Shown: positions 10,356 to 19,705 of the stretch, one piece after another
How positions within the stretch are numbered: the stretch's first letter is position 1
Layout of the letters: each line of letters opens with the position of its first letter
Assembly (NCBI GenBank): GCA_019750575.1
Contig: JAIEOJ010000277.1
Coordinates: 1 to 57,335 of the forward strand
Source of the DNA: Rhodocyclaceae bacterium
Lineage (GTDB): Bacteria; Pseudomonadota; Gammaproteobacteria; Burkholderiales; Rhodocyclaceae
DNA length: 57,335 nucleotides
Direction of reading: 5' to 3'
Translations under genes and position numbers: made by a program
The notes under the pieces: generated by a model
What the model saw: the letters and a program-made list of their open reading frames with translations, nothing else
Databases searched by the model: none
Told to the model about the DNA's origin: nothing

Positions 10356-10715
10356 ATGAACCAGCGATTTTCCCGACTTGCACTGAATCTTGTACTGGCC
10401 GGCACCCTGTCTGCAGCGCTACTCGGCTGCGGCAAGGAAGAGAACATTACTCCCGTCGTCGAAGACAGCGTACTGACCAGCAATGTGAAGGCTGCAATCG
10501 CTGCCGATCCGGAGCTCAAGGGCCTGGATATCCAGGTTGCAGCCAATGCCGGTGTGGTCGAACTCAGCGGCGCCTTCGACAGCTATCCCAAGCTTGATCG
10601 CGCCCTGTCCGTGGTGCGTGGCGTCACCGGCGTGAAGAGTGTTGACGACAAGACCATCAAGCGCGAGGAAGCGGCGGCAGCGCCTGCTACCGCTGCGGCA
10701 CCTGCCCCGCAATAA
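10356..10715 (+). CDS. BON-domain lipoprotein
   Basis: LLGCGKEE lipobox; BON pattern VKAAIAADPELKGLDIQVAANAGVVELSGAFDS. Confidence 0.85.
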   Translation: MNQRFSRLALNLVLAGTLSAALLGCGKEENITPVVEDSVLTSNVKAAIAADPELKGLDIQVAANAGVVELSGAFDSYPKLDRALSVVRGVTGVKSVDDKTIKREEAAAAPATAAAPAPQ

Positions 10716-10819
10716 ACCTGGTCGCCTGCATTCGCCTTGCCGCTGTGGCGGGCGAGTGTTAAGGTGGCCATCGGGCATGGCTCCATGCCTGCCACGGACC
10801 CTGCGGGGAAAGGCCAGAC

Positions 10820-11521
10820 TTGCCCTCCCCGCTGCCATCTACCCGTCATAACCACATACTTTCAGCCCTGCCTGCGGCTGAACACGCACGCCTGCGCACC
10901 CACCTCGAACTGGTGGACCTGCCTCGCGGCTGGATGCTGTGCGAAGCCGGTGCCGCGTTCGAATGGCTGTACTTCCCCATCACCGGCATCGTGTCGCTGC
11001 TGCATGTCATGGCGGATGGCACGGCCGCCGAAGCCGCGATTACCGGCAATGACGGCATGGTCGGCATCTCCCTGCTCATGGGTGGAGGCCATTCTCCGTG
11101 CCGTGCCATCGTCGAGCAGGCCGGACAGGCTTATCGCATACGCGCAAAGTCACTCCGGCTGCACCTCACTGCGGATGGCAAATTGCAGCACCTGGCACAG
11201 CAATACGCGCAAAGCCTGCTCGCGCAGATGGCGCAAACCATCGTGTGCAATCGCCACCACAGCCTTGAACAACAGCTGTGTCGCTGGCTGCTGCTGCGCC
11301 TTGATCTGCTGTGCGGCAATGCACTGATGATGACCCAGGAACAGATCGCCCATACGCTCGGCGTACGCAGGGAAGGCGTGACCGAGGCCGCCGGACGCCT
11401 GCAGGCACGCGGCCTGATTCAATACAACCGTGGCCACATCACCCTGCTGGATCGACGCGGCCTTGAGGCAAGCGCATGTGAGTGCCATGCCAGCACATGC
11501 GCCGATAGCCGTCCCGCCTGA
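10820..11521 (+). CDS. Crp/Fnr-family transcriptional regulator
   Basis: cNMP-like N-domain plus HTH MTQEQIAHTLGVRREGVTEAAGRLQARGLI. Confidence 0.88.
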   Translation: MPSPLPSTRHNHILSALPAAEHARLRTHLELVDLPRGWMLCEAGAAFEWLYFPITGIVSLLHVMADGTAAEAAITGNDGMVGISLLMGGGHSPCRAIVEQAGQAYRIRAKSLRLHLTADGKLQHLAQQYAQSLLAQMAQTIVCNRHHSLEQQLCRWLLLRLDLLCGNALMMTQEQIAHTLGVRREGVTEAAGRLQARGLIQYNRGHITLLDRRGLEASACECHASTCADSRPA

Positions 11522-11607
11522 GCGAACTGCAGGTGCAAGTGGGCAGTGCAATCGACACATTCAGCGCAGCCCTTCATAATGTGCGGACTACGCCTGCCGG
11601 AGCACCA

Positions 11608-12534
11608 ATGAATTTCCCGCTGCAAAGACTCGAAGCCCGTTCCAGCATGCTGGGCGAAGGCATGCTGATCCGCCGCGCACTGCCGCATCGCGAGCGGCGC
11701 ATGATCGGCGCCTGGTGCTTTCTCGACCATGCCGGACCGGTGGATGTCAGTCACGGCCAGGGCATGCGCGTCGGACCGCACCCGCACATCGGCCTGCAAA
11801 CTTTTTCCTGGCTGATCGAAGGTGAAGTGCTGCACCGCGACAGCCTGGGCTATGAGCAGATGCTGCTGCCCGGCCAGGTCAACCTGATGACGGCGGGTCG
11901 CGGCATTTCGCATTCCGAGGAATCCCCGGCGCAACGCTCGCCCAATCTGCAACTGGCGCAATTGTGGATCGCCCTGCCCGAGAGTCATCGCCACATGGCG
12001 CCGGCCTTCGAGCACTACCCGGTGCTGCCGCGCTGCGGTGTCGGCGGCTTTGAAACCACCCTGCTGGTCGGCGAGTTCGGACCGCAGCGCTCGCCCGTGC
12101 AGGTCTTCACGCCGCTGCTGGCCATCGACCTCGCCTGCAGCGACGCAGCCCAGGGCACGTTGCCGCTGCGCGCCGATTTCGAACACGGCCTGCTGGTGCT
12201 CGAAGGCAGCGTGCAAGTGGGCGTGCCCGGCCTGCCCGCGCAGGATCTGCAAGCCGGTACCCTCATCTACATGGCTCCTGACACCACGGAACTGACCATC
12301 AGCAGTACGGCCGCCGCACGCGTATTGCTGATCGGCGGCGAACCGTTCAGAGAAAATGTGGTGCTGTGGTGGAACTTCGTCGCGCGCAACCGCGCTGAAA
12401 TCGCTGCCGCCACCGAGGCATGGAATGCACGCACGGATTTCGGCGAGGTCAGCGGCTATATCGGCGAGGCCCTGAACGCGCCGCCGGTGCCGGCCGAGCT
12501 CAAGGGCTCGCTGGCAGGCGCAGCCGCGGACTGA
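11608..12534 (+). CDS. Pirin-family protein
   Basis: GPHPHIGLQTFSWLIEGEVLHRDSLG cupin motif. Confidence 0.9.
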   Translation: MNFPLQRLEARSSMLGEGMLIRRALPHRERRMIGAWCFLDHAGPVDVSHGQGMRVGPHPHIGLQTFSWLIEGEVLHRDSLGYEQMLLPGQVNLMTAGRGISHSEESPAQRSPNLQLAQLWIALPESHRHMAPAFEHYPVLPRCGVGGFETTLLVGEFGPQRSPVQVFTPLLAIDLACSDAAQGTLPLRADFEHGLLVLEGSVQVGVPGLPAQDLQAGTLIYMAPDTTELTISSTAAARVLLIGGEPFRENVVLWWNFVARNRAEIAAATEAWNARTDFGEVSGYIGEALNAPPVPAELKGSLAGAAAD

Positions 12535-12543
12535 CGTCGTCCG

Positions 12544-12792
12544 CTACTCGCCGGCCGCCTCGGCCTCGCGATACAGGCGCGCCCACTCGTCGGGCAGAGG
12601 ATTTGTGGTGAGCTTGCTGCCGCCGCGTCCATACCAGTAGCTCGCGTTGCCGAGGTCGCCCTCGACCCGATGCAGATAGCCGTGGATCAGGCAGGACAGG
12701 CTGTCCGAATGTACCTGCACCATCGCATGCGCGCCTTCCCAGTCGCCCGCCTGCGCCAGTTCCAGCACGCGCTTGTGATTGCATTTCGCCAT
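12544..12792 (-). CDS. Hypothetical protein
   Basis: MAKCNHKRVLELAQAGDWEGAHAMVQ; start overlaps stop of the mutarotase gene by 1 nt. Confidence 0.65.
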   Translation of the reverse strand: MAKCNHKRVLELAQAGDWEGAHAMVQVHSDSLSCLIHGYLHRVEGDLGNASYWYGRGGSKLTTNPLPDEWARLYREAEAAGE

Positions 12793-13745
12793 TACAAAGT
12801 CTCCACTGCATATTCGACGCTGAGCGCATGGGTTTCGCCCGCTGCCAGCGTCAGTGTGTTGTCCCAGGCATTCGCCGATTCGACGCAGACAAAGCTGCGC
12901 CAACCGTCGGGCTGCCCCAGATCGCCCATGCGCAGGGCCTTGTCCGTCCAGGGGCTCCACACCACGGTGCTGAGGCTGCCCTGCTTGCGGATATGGATGC
13001 GCCGCGAAAACGCCAGATCCTCGATCACGCAGGCCTGCGGCGAGTTGATGTAGACGCGATCGGTCTCCTGCTTGAAGGCAATCGGGCCACTTTGGCGCTT
13101 CTTCTCCACCTGTCCGACCGTATCCCAGTAGTCGACGCCATGCAGGCCGGCAACGCTGATGCCGCCGATGTCGCTGACATGGAAATAGGTATGCAGGGCC
13201 TCGCCCAGCACAAACGCTTCAGTACCGGTATTGCGAGTGGTCAGGCTCAGTTGCAGGGTGGCACCGAGGCTGACCCGCAAGGCCAGCGTGCTGGCATGCG
13301 GCCACATGGAGGCGGGCATGGCGCTCGAATCCAGCGTCAGTAGCAGCCATGTCCGACCGTCCGCATCCTGTCCGCTCTCGCTCACCTGCCACAGGGCGGT
13401 GCGTGCAAAGCCGTGGGCGGGATAAGTGGGCGCCTCCGCACCAGCACGGGGCACCCCATCTGGTGCGGCGCCCTGTTGCGGGGCATAAGGACCGAACCAG
13501 GGCCAGCACACAGGAATCCCGCCGCGGATGGACTTGCCCGGCGCAAAGCGCGCATCGCGCGACAGCCATAGCAGCGGCTGCGTCTGCCCGCGGCATTGCC
13601 AGTCGATCACATGCCCGCCCTGCAGGCATACCGTGGCCTCGCCATCGGCGCTGGCAAGCTTCGCCTGCACCAGCCCCTCCGGCCGTACTTCAAAAACCAG
13701 GGCACCGGCAATGCCGAAGCCGTGATTCAGATCCGCTGCGTTCAT
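12792..13745 (-). CDS. D-hexose-6-phosphate mutarotase
   Basis: SIRGGIPVCWPWFGPY and HTYFHVSDI motifs. Confidence 0.9.
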   Translation of the reverse strand: MNAADLNHGFGIAGALVFEVRPEGLVQAKLASADGEATVCLQGGHVIDWQCRGQTQPLLWLSRDARFAPGKSIRGGIPVCWPWFGPYAPQQGAAPDGVPRAGAEAPTYPAHGFARTALWQVSESGQDADGRTWLLLTLDSSAMPASMWPHASTLALRVSLGATLQLSLTTRNTGTEAFVLGEALHTYFHVSDIGGISVAGLHGVDYWDTVGQVEKKRQSGPIAFKQETDRVYINSPQACVIEDLAFSRRIHIRKQGSLSTVVWSPWTDKALRMGDLGQPDGWRSFVCVESANAWDNTLTLAAGETHALSVEYAVETL

Positions 13746-13849
13746 GAACTCCCCTGCTGATTGCTGCTGATTGCCGCCGCCAGCGACGCTGACGGCCATG
13801 CCTGCATTTTATCGGCGAACGCCGGAATGAAGCTTGCTAGATCATCCGC

Positions 13850-15070
13850 ATGTGCACCGCACCTGCCCAGTCCTCCGTCCCATCCACAGCCGATCCCGCG
13901 CCCAGCCCGCGCGGCGCGCAGCTGTGGCGCGAGCGTCTGGACCTGATCGTCGAATCCACCGGTGAAGGCATGTTCGGCGTGGACATGCAGGGCAACTGCA
14001 TCTTCATCAATCGTGCCGCAGCACAGATGACCGGCTACACGCAGGATGAGGCGCTGCATCGCAACATGCACCAGCTCATCCACCACACGCACAAGGACGG
14101 CCGCCACTATCCGGTCGAGGAATGCCCGATCTTCCACGCCTTCAGCCACGGCCTGCCCTGCCATATCGAGGACGAGGTGCTGTGGCGCAAGGACGGCACC
14201 TCCTTCCAGGCCGAATACACCTCGCACCCCATCATCGAGCGCCTGCCGGACGGCCAGGAGCTGATTCTCGGCGCAGTGGCGACGATCAAGGACATCACCG
14301 AGCGCAAGCAGGCCGAGGCCATGCTCAAGCGGGCGCGGGATGAGCTGGAGCTGCGCGTCAAAGAGCGCACCACCGAACTGAGCAGCGCACTGGCCGACCT
14401 GCGCCAGCTCACCGCCTATCTCGAAACCGTGCGCGAAAGCGAACGCACCCGGATTGCGCGCGAGATCCATGACGAACTCGGCTCGCTGCTGGTCGCCCTC
14501 AAGATGGATGTGAACTGGCTGGGCAAGCGTCTGGAGGACCGCGCAGCGCTGGCCGACAAATGCCAGGGCATGGGCAAGCTCATCGACACCGCGGTGGACA
14601 ATGTCGGCCGCATCATCACCGACCTGCGCCCCAGCATCCTCGACCATCAGGGATTGTGGGCGGCGCTGTCCTGGCAGGCGCAGGAAATCATCAAGAGCGC
14701 CGAACTGCAATCCGACATCCAGATGCATATCGCCGCCGGCGTGGAAACGCCGGAGCGCAGCCAGGCCACGGCGGTGTTCCGCATCTTTCAGGAAATCCTC
14801 AGCAATGTCGCGCGTCATGCCCGGGCGCGCAGCATCCACATCCGGGTTCTCGTCGATCCGCCGCCGAATCCCGTGCTCTATATCGAGGTACGCGACGACG
14901 GTGTCGGCGCCACGCGCGAGGAACTCAACAGCCCGCAAAGCTACGGCGTGGCCGGCATGCGCGAACGCGCCGCCCATTTCGGCGGCAAGCTCAGCATCGA
15001 CGGCCTGCCCGGCCAGGGCACCAGCGTCAAGCTGGTGATGCCGCTGCTGACCGAGGTGCATGCGCTGTGA
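13850..15070 (+). CDS. PAS-domain sensor histidine kinase (NarL-type HisKA_3)
   Basis: PAS/PAC region then RTRIAREIHDELGSLLVALKMD H-box and HATPase; no TM helix. Confidence 0.92.
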   Translation: MCTAPAQSSVPSTADPAPSPRGAQLWRERLDLIVESTGEGMFGVDMQGNCIFINRAAAQMTGYTQDEALHRNMHQLIHHTHKDGRHYPVEECPIFHAFSHGLPCHIEDEVLWRKDGTSFQAEYTSHPIIERLPDGQELILGAVATIKDITERKQAEAMLKRARDELELRVKERTTELSSALADLRQLTAYLETVRESERTRIAREIHDELGSLLVALKMDVNWLGKRLEDRAALADKCQGMGKLIDTAVDNVGRIITDLRPSILDHQGLWAALSWQAQEIIKSAELQSDIQMHIAAGVETPERSQATAVFRIFQEILSNVARHARARSIHIRVLVDPPPNPVLYIEVRDDGVGATREELNSPQSYGVAGMRERAAHFGGKLSIDGLPGQGTSVKLVMPLLTEVHAL

Positions 15071-15729
15071 GCAGGAAGCCCATACGCGTACTGGTCTGCG
15101 ACGATCACCTGATCGTGCGTCAGGGCATCAAGCAGATCCTTGCCGACGCCGACGACATCGCCGTCGCCTGCGAAGCGGCCAACGGGCCGGAGGCCATCCG
15201 CCTGGTACGCGACACCAGTAACGCCATCGATGTGGTCCTGCTCGACATCGCCATGCCGCAGCGCGACGGGCTGGACATGCTGAAGCAGTTCAAGAGCGAG
15301 TTTCCCAAACTGCCCGTCCTCATTCTCAGCACCTATTCCGACAAGCAGTACGCGGTCTTCAGCCTCAAGCTCGGCGCGGCCGGCTATCTCAACAAGAGCG
15401 CCGATTCGGAGCAGATGATTGCGGCCATCCGCAAGGTCGCCGGCGGCGGCGTCTTCATCACGCCCTCGGTCGCGGAACTGCTGGCCACCTCGGTCGGTGC
15501 CCGGCCGGACGACGCCGGCAAGCCGATAGAGGAAGTGCTCTCGCAGCGCGAGCACCAAGTCTATCGCCTGCTCTCGCAAGGCATGAGCGTAGGCGAGATC
15601 GCCAGCGAACTGGCACTCGCGCCCAATACGGTCAGCACCTACCGTTCGCGCATCCTCGAAAAGACCGGCGTCCGCAACGACGTCGAGCTGGCGCTTTATG
15701 CAGTACGACGGGAGGCGGGCAGCCAGTAG
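15067..15729 (+). CDS. LuxR/NarL-family response regulator
   Basis: RVLVCDDHLIVRQG receiver, LDIAMPQRDG phospho-Asp, C-terminal LuxR HTH; GTG start overlapping kinase stop. Confidence 0.92.
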   Translation: MSRKPIRVLVCDDHLIVRQGIKQILADADDIAVACEAANGPEAIRLVRDTSNAIDVVLLDIAMPQRDGLDMLKQFKSEFPKLPVLILSTYSDKQYAVFSLKLGAAGYLNKSADSEQMIAAIRKVAGGGVFITPSVAELLATSVGARPDDAGKPIEEVLSQREHQVYRLLSQGMSVGEIASELALAPNTVSTYRSRILEKTGVRNDVELALYAVRREAGSQ

Positions 15730-15738
15730 CCAGCGCAG

Positions 15739-15760
15739 CATGTAGTGGCAGCACTACATG
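15739..15760. promoter_or_regulatory. Perfect inverted repeat upstream of cyanate transporter operon (candidate operator)
   Basis: CATGTAGTG-GCAG-CACTACATG. Confidence 0.55.
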
Positions 15761-15836
15761 AATTCGGTTCCTGGCCCGATAGTGTCGCGGCCGGCGTCTC
15801 CCTAAGATGAACCTGACCAATCACAGGGAGACCGCC

Positions 15837-17240
15837 ATGACCCGCTTCTTCGATCCGTACAACGCCGACAAGTCGCTGCTCACCGGTTGCAATTGCGGCC
15901 GCCACGGCAGCCAGGCCGAACACGACGCCGTGACCGAAACGCAGGCTGCCGTGGACGCATTGCGTGCACGCAGCGAGACCGACGAGTTTCAGCAGTACTC
16001 GAACGAGTTCATCGAGGCCACGCTGATCAAGGCCATCTTCCCGCACGACCAGACGCGCCGCAACTTCCTCTCTGCGGTCGGCAAGAGCACCGCCATGGCG
16101 GCCATCGCCAGCGTCTTCCCGCTCGCCAGCCTGCAGGCCATGGCACAGGAGAAGGTCGGCCCGCTGGAGAAGAAGAGCCTCAAGATCGGCTTCATCCCCA
16201 TCACCTGTGCCACGCCGCTGATCATGGCCCACCCGCTGGGCTTCTACAAGCAGCAGGGCCTGGATGTGCAGGTCATCAAGACCGCCGGCTGGGCGCTGAT
16301 CCGCGACAAAATGCTGAACAAGGAATACGACGCCACCCACTTCCTCAGCCCCATGCCGCTGGCGATCTCCATGGGCGCCGGCGCACAGGCCACCCCGATG
16401 AACGTGGCGACGATCCAGAACACCAACGGCCAGGCCATCACCCTGGCACTAAAGCACAAGGACAAGCGCGATCCGAAGATGTGGAAGGGCTTCAAGTTCG
16501 CCGTGCCCTTCGAGTATTCGATGCACAACTTCCTGCTGCGCTACTACGTGGCGGAGGCCGGTCTCGATCCGGACAAGGACATCCAGATCCGCGTGGTGCC
16601 GCCGCCCGAGATGGTCGCCAATCTGCGCGCCGGCAATATCGATGGTTACCTCGGTCCCGACCCCTTCAACCAGCGCGCCGTGTTCGAGGAAGTCGGCTTC
16701 ATCCACATCCTCACCAAGGAACTGTGGAACGGCCACCCCTGCTGCGCCTTCGGCACCTCGACCGAGTTCATCCAGCAGAACCCGAACACCTTCGCCGCGC
16801 TCTACCGCGCCGTGCTCACCGCCGCCGCGATGGCGCGCAAGGCCGAGAACAAGGAGCTGATCGCCAAGGTGATCGCGCCGCAGGCCTATCTCAACCAGCC
16901 CGAGGAAGTCATCGCCCAGGTCCTCACCGGCCGCTTTGCCGACGGGCTGGGCAATATCCAGAACGTGCCCGACCGCGCCGACTTCGATCCGATTCCCTGG
17001 CAGAGCATGGCGGTGTGGATCCTGTCGCAGATGAAGCGCTGGGGCTACATCAAGGGCGAGGTGAACTACAAGCAGATCGCCGAGAAGGTCTTCCTGCTCA
17101 CCGATGCCAAGAAGTACATGAAGGAACTGGGCATGCCGGTACCGGCCGGTGCGTACCAGAAGTTTTCCGTCATGGGCAAGGCCTTCGATCCCGACAAGGC
17201 CGAGGCGTATCTGAACAGTTTCGCAATCAAGCGCACGTAA
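15837..17240 (+). CDS. NrtA/CmpA-like ABC transporter substrate-binding protein (probable cyanate transport)
   Basis: Tat-like RRNFLSAVG signal, KIGFIPITCATPLIMAHPLGFYKQQGL; precedes permease, ATPase and cyanase. Confidence 0.88.
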   Translation: MTRFFDPYNADKSLLTGCNCGRHGSQAEHDAVTETQAAVDALRARSETDEFQQYSNEFIEATLIKAIFPHDQTRRNFLSAVGKSTAMAAIASVFPLASLQAMAQEKVGPLEKKSLKIGFIPITCATPLIMAHPLGFYKQQGLDVQVIKTAGWALIRDKMLNKEYDATHFLSPMPLAISMGAGAQATPMNVATIQNTNGQAITLALKHKDKRDPKMWKGFKFAVPFEYSMHNFLLRYYVAEAGLDPDKDIQIRVVPPPEMVANLRAGNIDGYLGPDPFNQRAVFEEVGFIHILTKELWNGHPCCAFGTSTEFIQQNPNTFAALYRAVLTAAAMARKAENKELIAKVIAPQAYLNQPEEVIAQVLTGRFADGLGNIQNVPDRADFDPIPWQSMAVWILSQMKRWGYIKGEVNYKQIAEKVFLLTDAKKYMKELGMPVPAGAYQKFSVMGKAFDPDKAEAYLNSFAIKRT

Positions 17241-17292
17241 ACCCGCCTGCCTCTTGACCGGGGCCGACCTCGCCTGCCAACGGCAGGCATCG

Positions 17293-17322
17293 CAGATAAG
17301 CCTGTCATCACAGGCTTATCTG
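17293..17322 (+). promoter_or_regulatory. Intra-operon RNA hairpin between SBP and permease genes
   Basis: CAGATAAGCCTGT-CATC-ACAGGCTTATCTG, perfect 13-bp stem, 14 nt before permease ATG. Confidence 0.7.
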
Positions 17323-17336
17323 AAAAGGATACTGAG

Positions 17337-18200
17337 ATGAAAAATCTTTCTTTACGCGCCAAGGCCGGCATCCTGTCAGTGCTGCTGTTTGCGCTGATCC
17401 TTGCAGTGTGGCAATTCGCCACATTGCAGAAGTCCTCGGTGACGACAGCGCAATACACGCCCGAGCAGATCGAATACATGAAGCTCATGGGCAAGGACCC
17501 GGGCAAGCAGAGCGAGAAGTCAGGCTTCCCCACCCCCGTGCAGATGGGTTCGGCTGCCTTCAAGCACCTCTCCGACCCCTTCTTCGACAACGGTCCCAAT
17601 GACAAGGGCATCGGCCTGCAACTCGCCTACTCGCTCGGTCGCGTCGGCATCGGCTATCTGCTCGCCGCGCTGGTGGCGATTCCCTTCGGCTTCCTGATCG
17701 GCATGTCTCCATTGATTTACAAAGCATTGGATCCCTTCATCCAGGTACTCAAGCCGATCTCGCCACTGGCCTGGATGCCGATTGCGCTGTACACGATCAA
17801 GGACTCGACCATCTCCGGCATCTTCGTGATCTTCATCTGCTCGGTGTGGCCGATGCTGATCAATACCGCCTTCGGTGTCGCCAGCGTGCGCCGCGACTGG
17901 CTGAATGTGGCGCGCACCCTGGAAGTACCGCCGCTGCGCCGCGCCTTTGAAGTGATCCTGCCGGCGGCCGCACCGACCATCCTCACCGGCATGCGCATCA
18001 GCATGGGCATCGCCTGGCTGGTCATCGTCGCCGCCGAAATGCTGGTCGGCGGCACCGGCATCGGCTACTTCGTGTGGAACGAGTGGAACAACCTCTCGCT
18101 GCCCAACGTCATCTTCGCCATCCTCGTCATCGGCCTGACCGGCATGGCCCTCGACGCCATCTTCGGCCGACTGCAGAAAGCGGTGACCTATGTTGAATAA
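17337..18200 (+). CDS. ABC transporter permease (NrtB-like)
   Basis: BPD permease motif; MGIAWLVIVAAEMLVGGTGIGYFVWNEWN. Confidence 0.9.
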   Translation: MKNLSLRAKAGILSVLLFALILAVWQFATLQKSSVTTAQYTPEQIEYMKLMGKDPGKQSEKSGFPTPVQMGSAAFKHLSDPFFDNGPNDKGIGLQLAYSLGRVGIGYLLAALVAIPFGFLIGMSPLIYKALDPFIQVLKPISPLAWMPIALYTIKDSTISGIFVIFICSVWPMLINTAFGVASVRRDWLNVARTLEVPPLRRAFEVILPAAAPTILTGMRISMGIAWLVIVAAEMLVGGTGIGYFVWNEWNNLSLPNVIFAILVIGLTGMALDAIFGRLQKAVTYVE

Positions 18201-19089
18201 AGCCATCCCGGAAGACGCCTTCCTGCGCGTCGAGAACCTCGGCAAGACCTATCCGGGCAGCGAGGAAGCCGTCTTCGAGAACGTCAACTTCGGCATCGAG
18301 CGCGGCCAGTTCGTCTGCATCATCGGCCACAGCGGTTGCGGCAAGACCACCATCCTGAATGCCCTGGCCGGCCTCGAAACCGCCTCCGCCGGCCACGTCA
18401 TCATGGCCGGCCGCGAGGTGGTCGGCCCCAGTCTCGAACGCGGCGTGGTGTTTCAGGGGCATGCCCTGATGCCCTGGCTGTCGGTGCGCAAGAACATCGC
18501 CTTCGCCGTGCGCTCCAAGTGGCCGGACTGGAGCAAGGCCCAGGTCGATGCCCATGTCGAAAAGTACGTCGCCATGGTCGGTCTGAGCCACGCCATCGAC
18601 AAGAAGCCCTCGGCCCTGTCCGGCGGCATGAAGCAGCGCGTCGGCATTGCCCGCGCCTTCGCCATCGAACCCAAGATGCTGCTGCTCGACGAGCCTTTCG
18701 GCGCACTCGATGCGCTGACGCGCGGCACCATCCAGGACGAGCTGCTGCGCATCTGCCGCGAAACGCAGCAGACCGTGTTCATGATCACCCACGATGTGGA
18801 CGAGGCCATCCTGCTCGCCGACCGCATCCTGCTCATGAGCAACGGCCCGCGCGCCCGCGTCGCCGAAATCGTGGTGAACACCCTGCCCGCCAGCCGTACC
18901 CGCAGCGGCATGCATCACGACCCGCAGTTCTACCGCATCCGCAACCACCTCGTCGATTTCCTCGTGCAGCGTGCCGCCAAGCTCTCGCACGGGCAGGCGC
19001 CGAGCAGCCCGCATTTCGTCTACCCCGGTCTCGAATCCGCCGAGACCGATTCCCCGCCCCACCTTGTCAAACAGAAGGAGTCAGCATGA
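18190..19089 (+). CDS. ABC transporter ATP-binding protein (NrtD-like)
   Basis: Walker A GHSGCGKTT, signature LSGGMKQR, Walker B LLLDEPFGALD. Confidence 0.92.
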   Translation: MLNKAIPEDAFLRVENLGKTYPGSEEAVFENVNFGIERGQFVCIIGHSGCGKTTILNALAGLETASAGHVIMAGREVVGPSLERGVVFQGHALMPWLSVRKNIAFAVRSKWPDWSKAQVDAHVEKYVAMVGLSHAIDKKPSALSGGMKQRVGIARAFAIEPKMLLLDEPFGALDALTRGTIQDELLRICRETQQTVFMITHDVDEAILLADRILLMSNGPRARVAEIVVNTLPASRTRSGMHHDPQFYRIRNHLVDFLVQRAAKLSHGQAPSSPHFVYPGLESAETDSPPHLVKQKESA

Positions 19090-19550
19090 AGCGCATGGAA
19101 CTCACCCTCAACCGGATGGACATCACCGAAATGATCGTCGAGGCCAAGATCCGCAAGGGCCTCAAGTGGAAGGACGTGGCCGCCCAGGTCGGCCTGTCCA
19201 AGGAATGGGTCACCGCCGGCTGCCTCGGCCAGATGACCTTCACTGAAGAACAAGCCAAGAAGATCGTCGAGATCTTCGACCTGCCCACCGAAGCCCTGCC
19301 GCACCTGCAGGTCGTCCCCTACAAGGGTTCGCTGCCCACCCAGGTACCGACCGACCCGCTGATCTATCGCTTCTACGAGATCGTCAGCGTGTACGGCACC
19401 ACCTTCAAGGAACTGATCCACGAAGAGTTCGGCGACGGCATCATGAGCGCCATCGACTACAAGATGGACATCAGCCGCCTGCCCGACCCGAATGGCGACC
19501 GCGTGCAGATCGTGCTGTCCGGCAAGTACCTGGCCTACAAGACCTACTGA
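19086..19550 (+). CDS. cynS: Cyanate hydratase (cyanase)
   Basis: RFYEIVSVYGTTFKELIHEEFGDGIMSAIDY contains the conserved Arg/Glu/Ser catalytic residues. Confidence 0.96.
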   Translation: MKRMELTLNRMDITEMIVEAKIRKGLKWKDVAAQVGLSKEWVTAGCLGQMTFTEEQAKKIVEIFDLPTEALPHLQVVPYKGSLPTQVPTDPLIYRFYEIVSVYGTTFKELIHEEFGDGIMSAIDYKMDISRLPDPNGDRVQIVLSGKYLAYKTY

Positions 19551-19561
19551 GCCCCCGGCGA

Positions 19562-19587
19562 CGCTCCGGCATGCCCATGCCGGAGCG
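19562..19587 (+). terminator. Stem-loop downstream of cynS
   Basis: CGCTCCGGCATG-CC-CATGCCGGAGCG. Confidence 0.6.
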
Positions 19588-19644
19588 CAATAAAATCAAT
19601 AAGCAGCCAAAAAATGCGAATCCGCAACCAGAAAACGGTGCCGA

Positions 19645-19666
19645 TTTCATTTTTAAAACAATGAAA
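19645..19666. promoter_or_regulatory. Upstream repeat copy 1 (candidate enhancer-binding-protein site)
   Basis: TTTCATTTTTAAAACAATGAAA; 18/22 identical to copy 2. Confidence 0.5.
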
Positions 19667-19705
19667 TGTCGTGCTTTTTTACAGTTCGCCGCCCACCGGT
19701 TTCTG

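Noticed and set aside
13742-15061. 439-aa minus-strand ORF opposite the histidine kinase
   Set aside because: Shadow ORF; the plus-strand kinase has intact PAS, H-box and HATPase motifs.
15772-15789. Possible sigma54 promoter TGGCCCGATAGTGTCGC upstream of the cyanate transporter
   Set aside because: The -24-like TGGCCCG is present but the -12 GC is not at the required 12-bp spacing.
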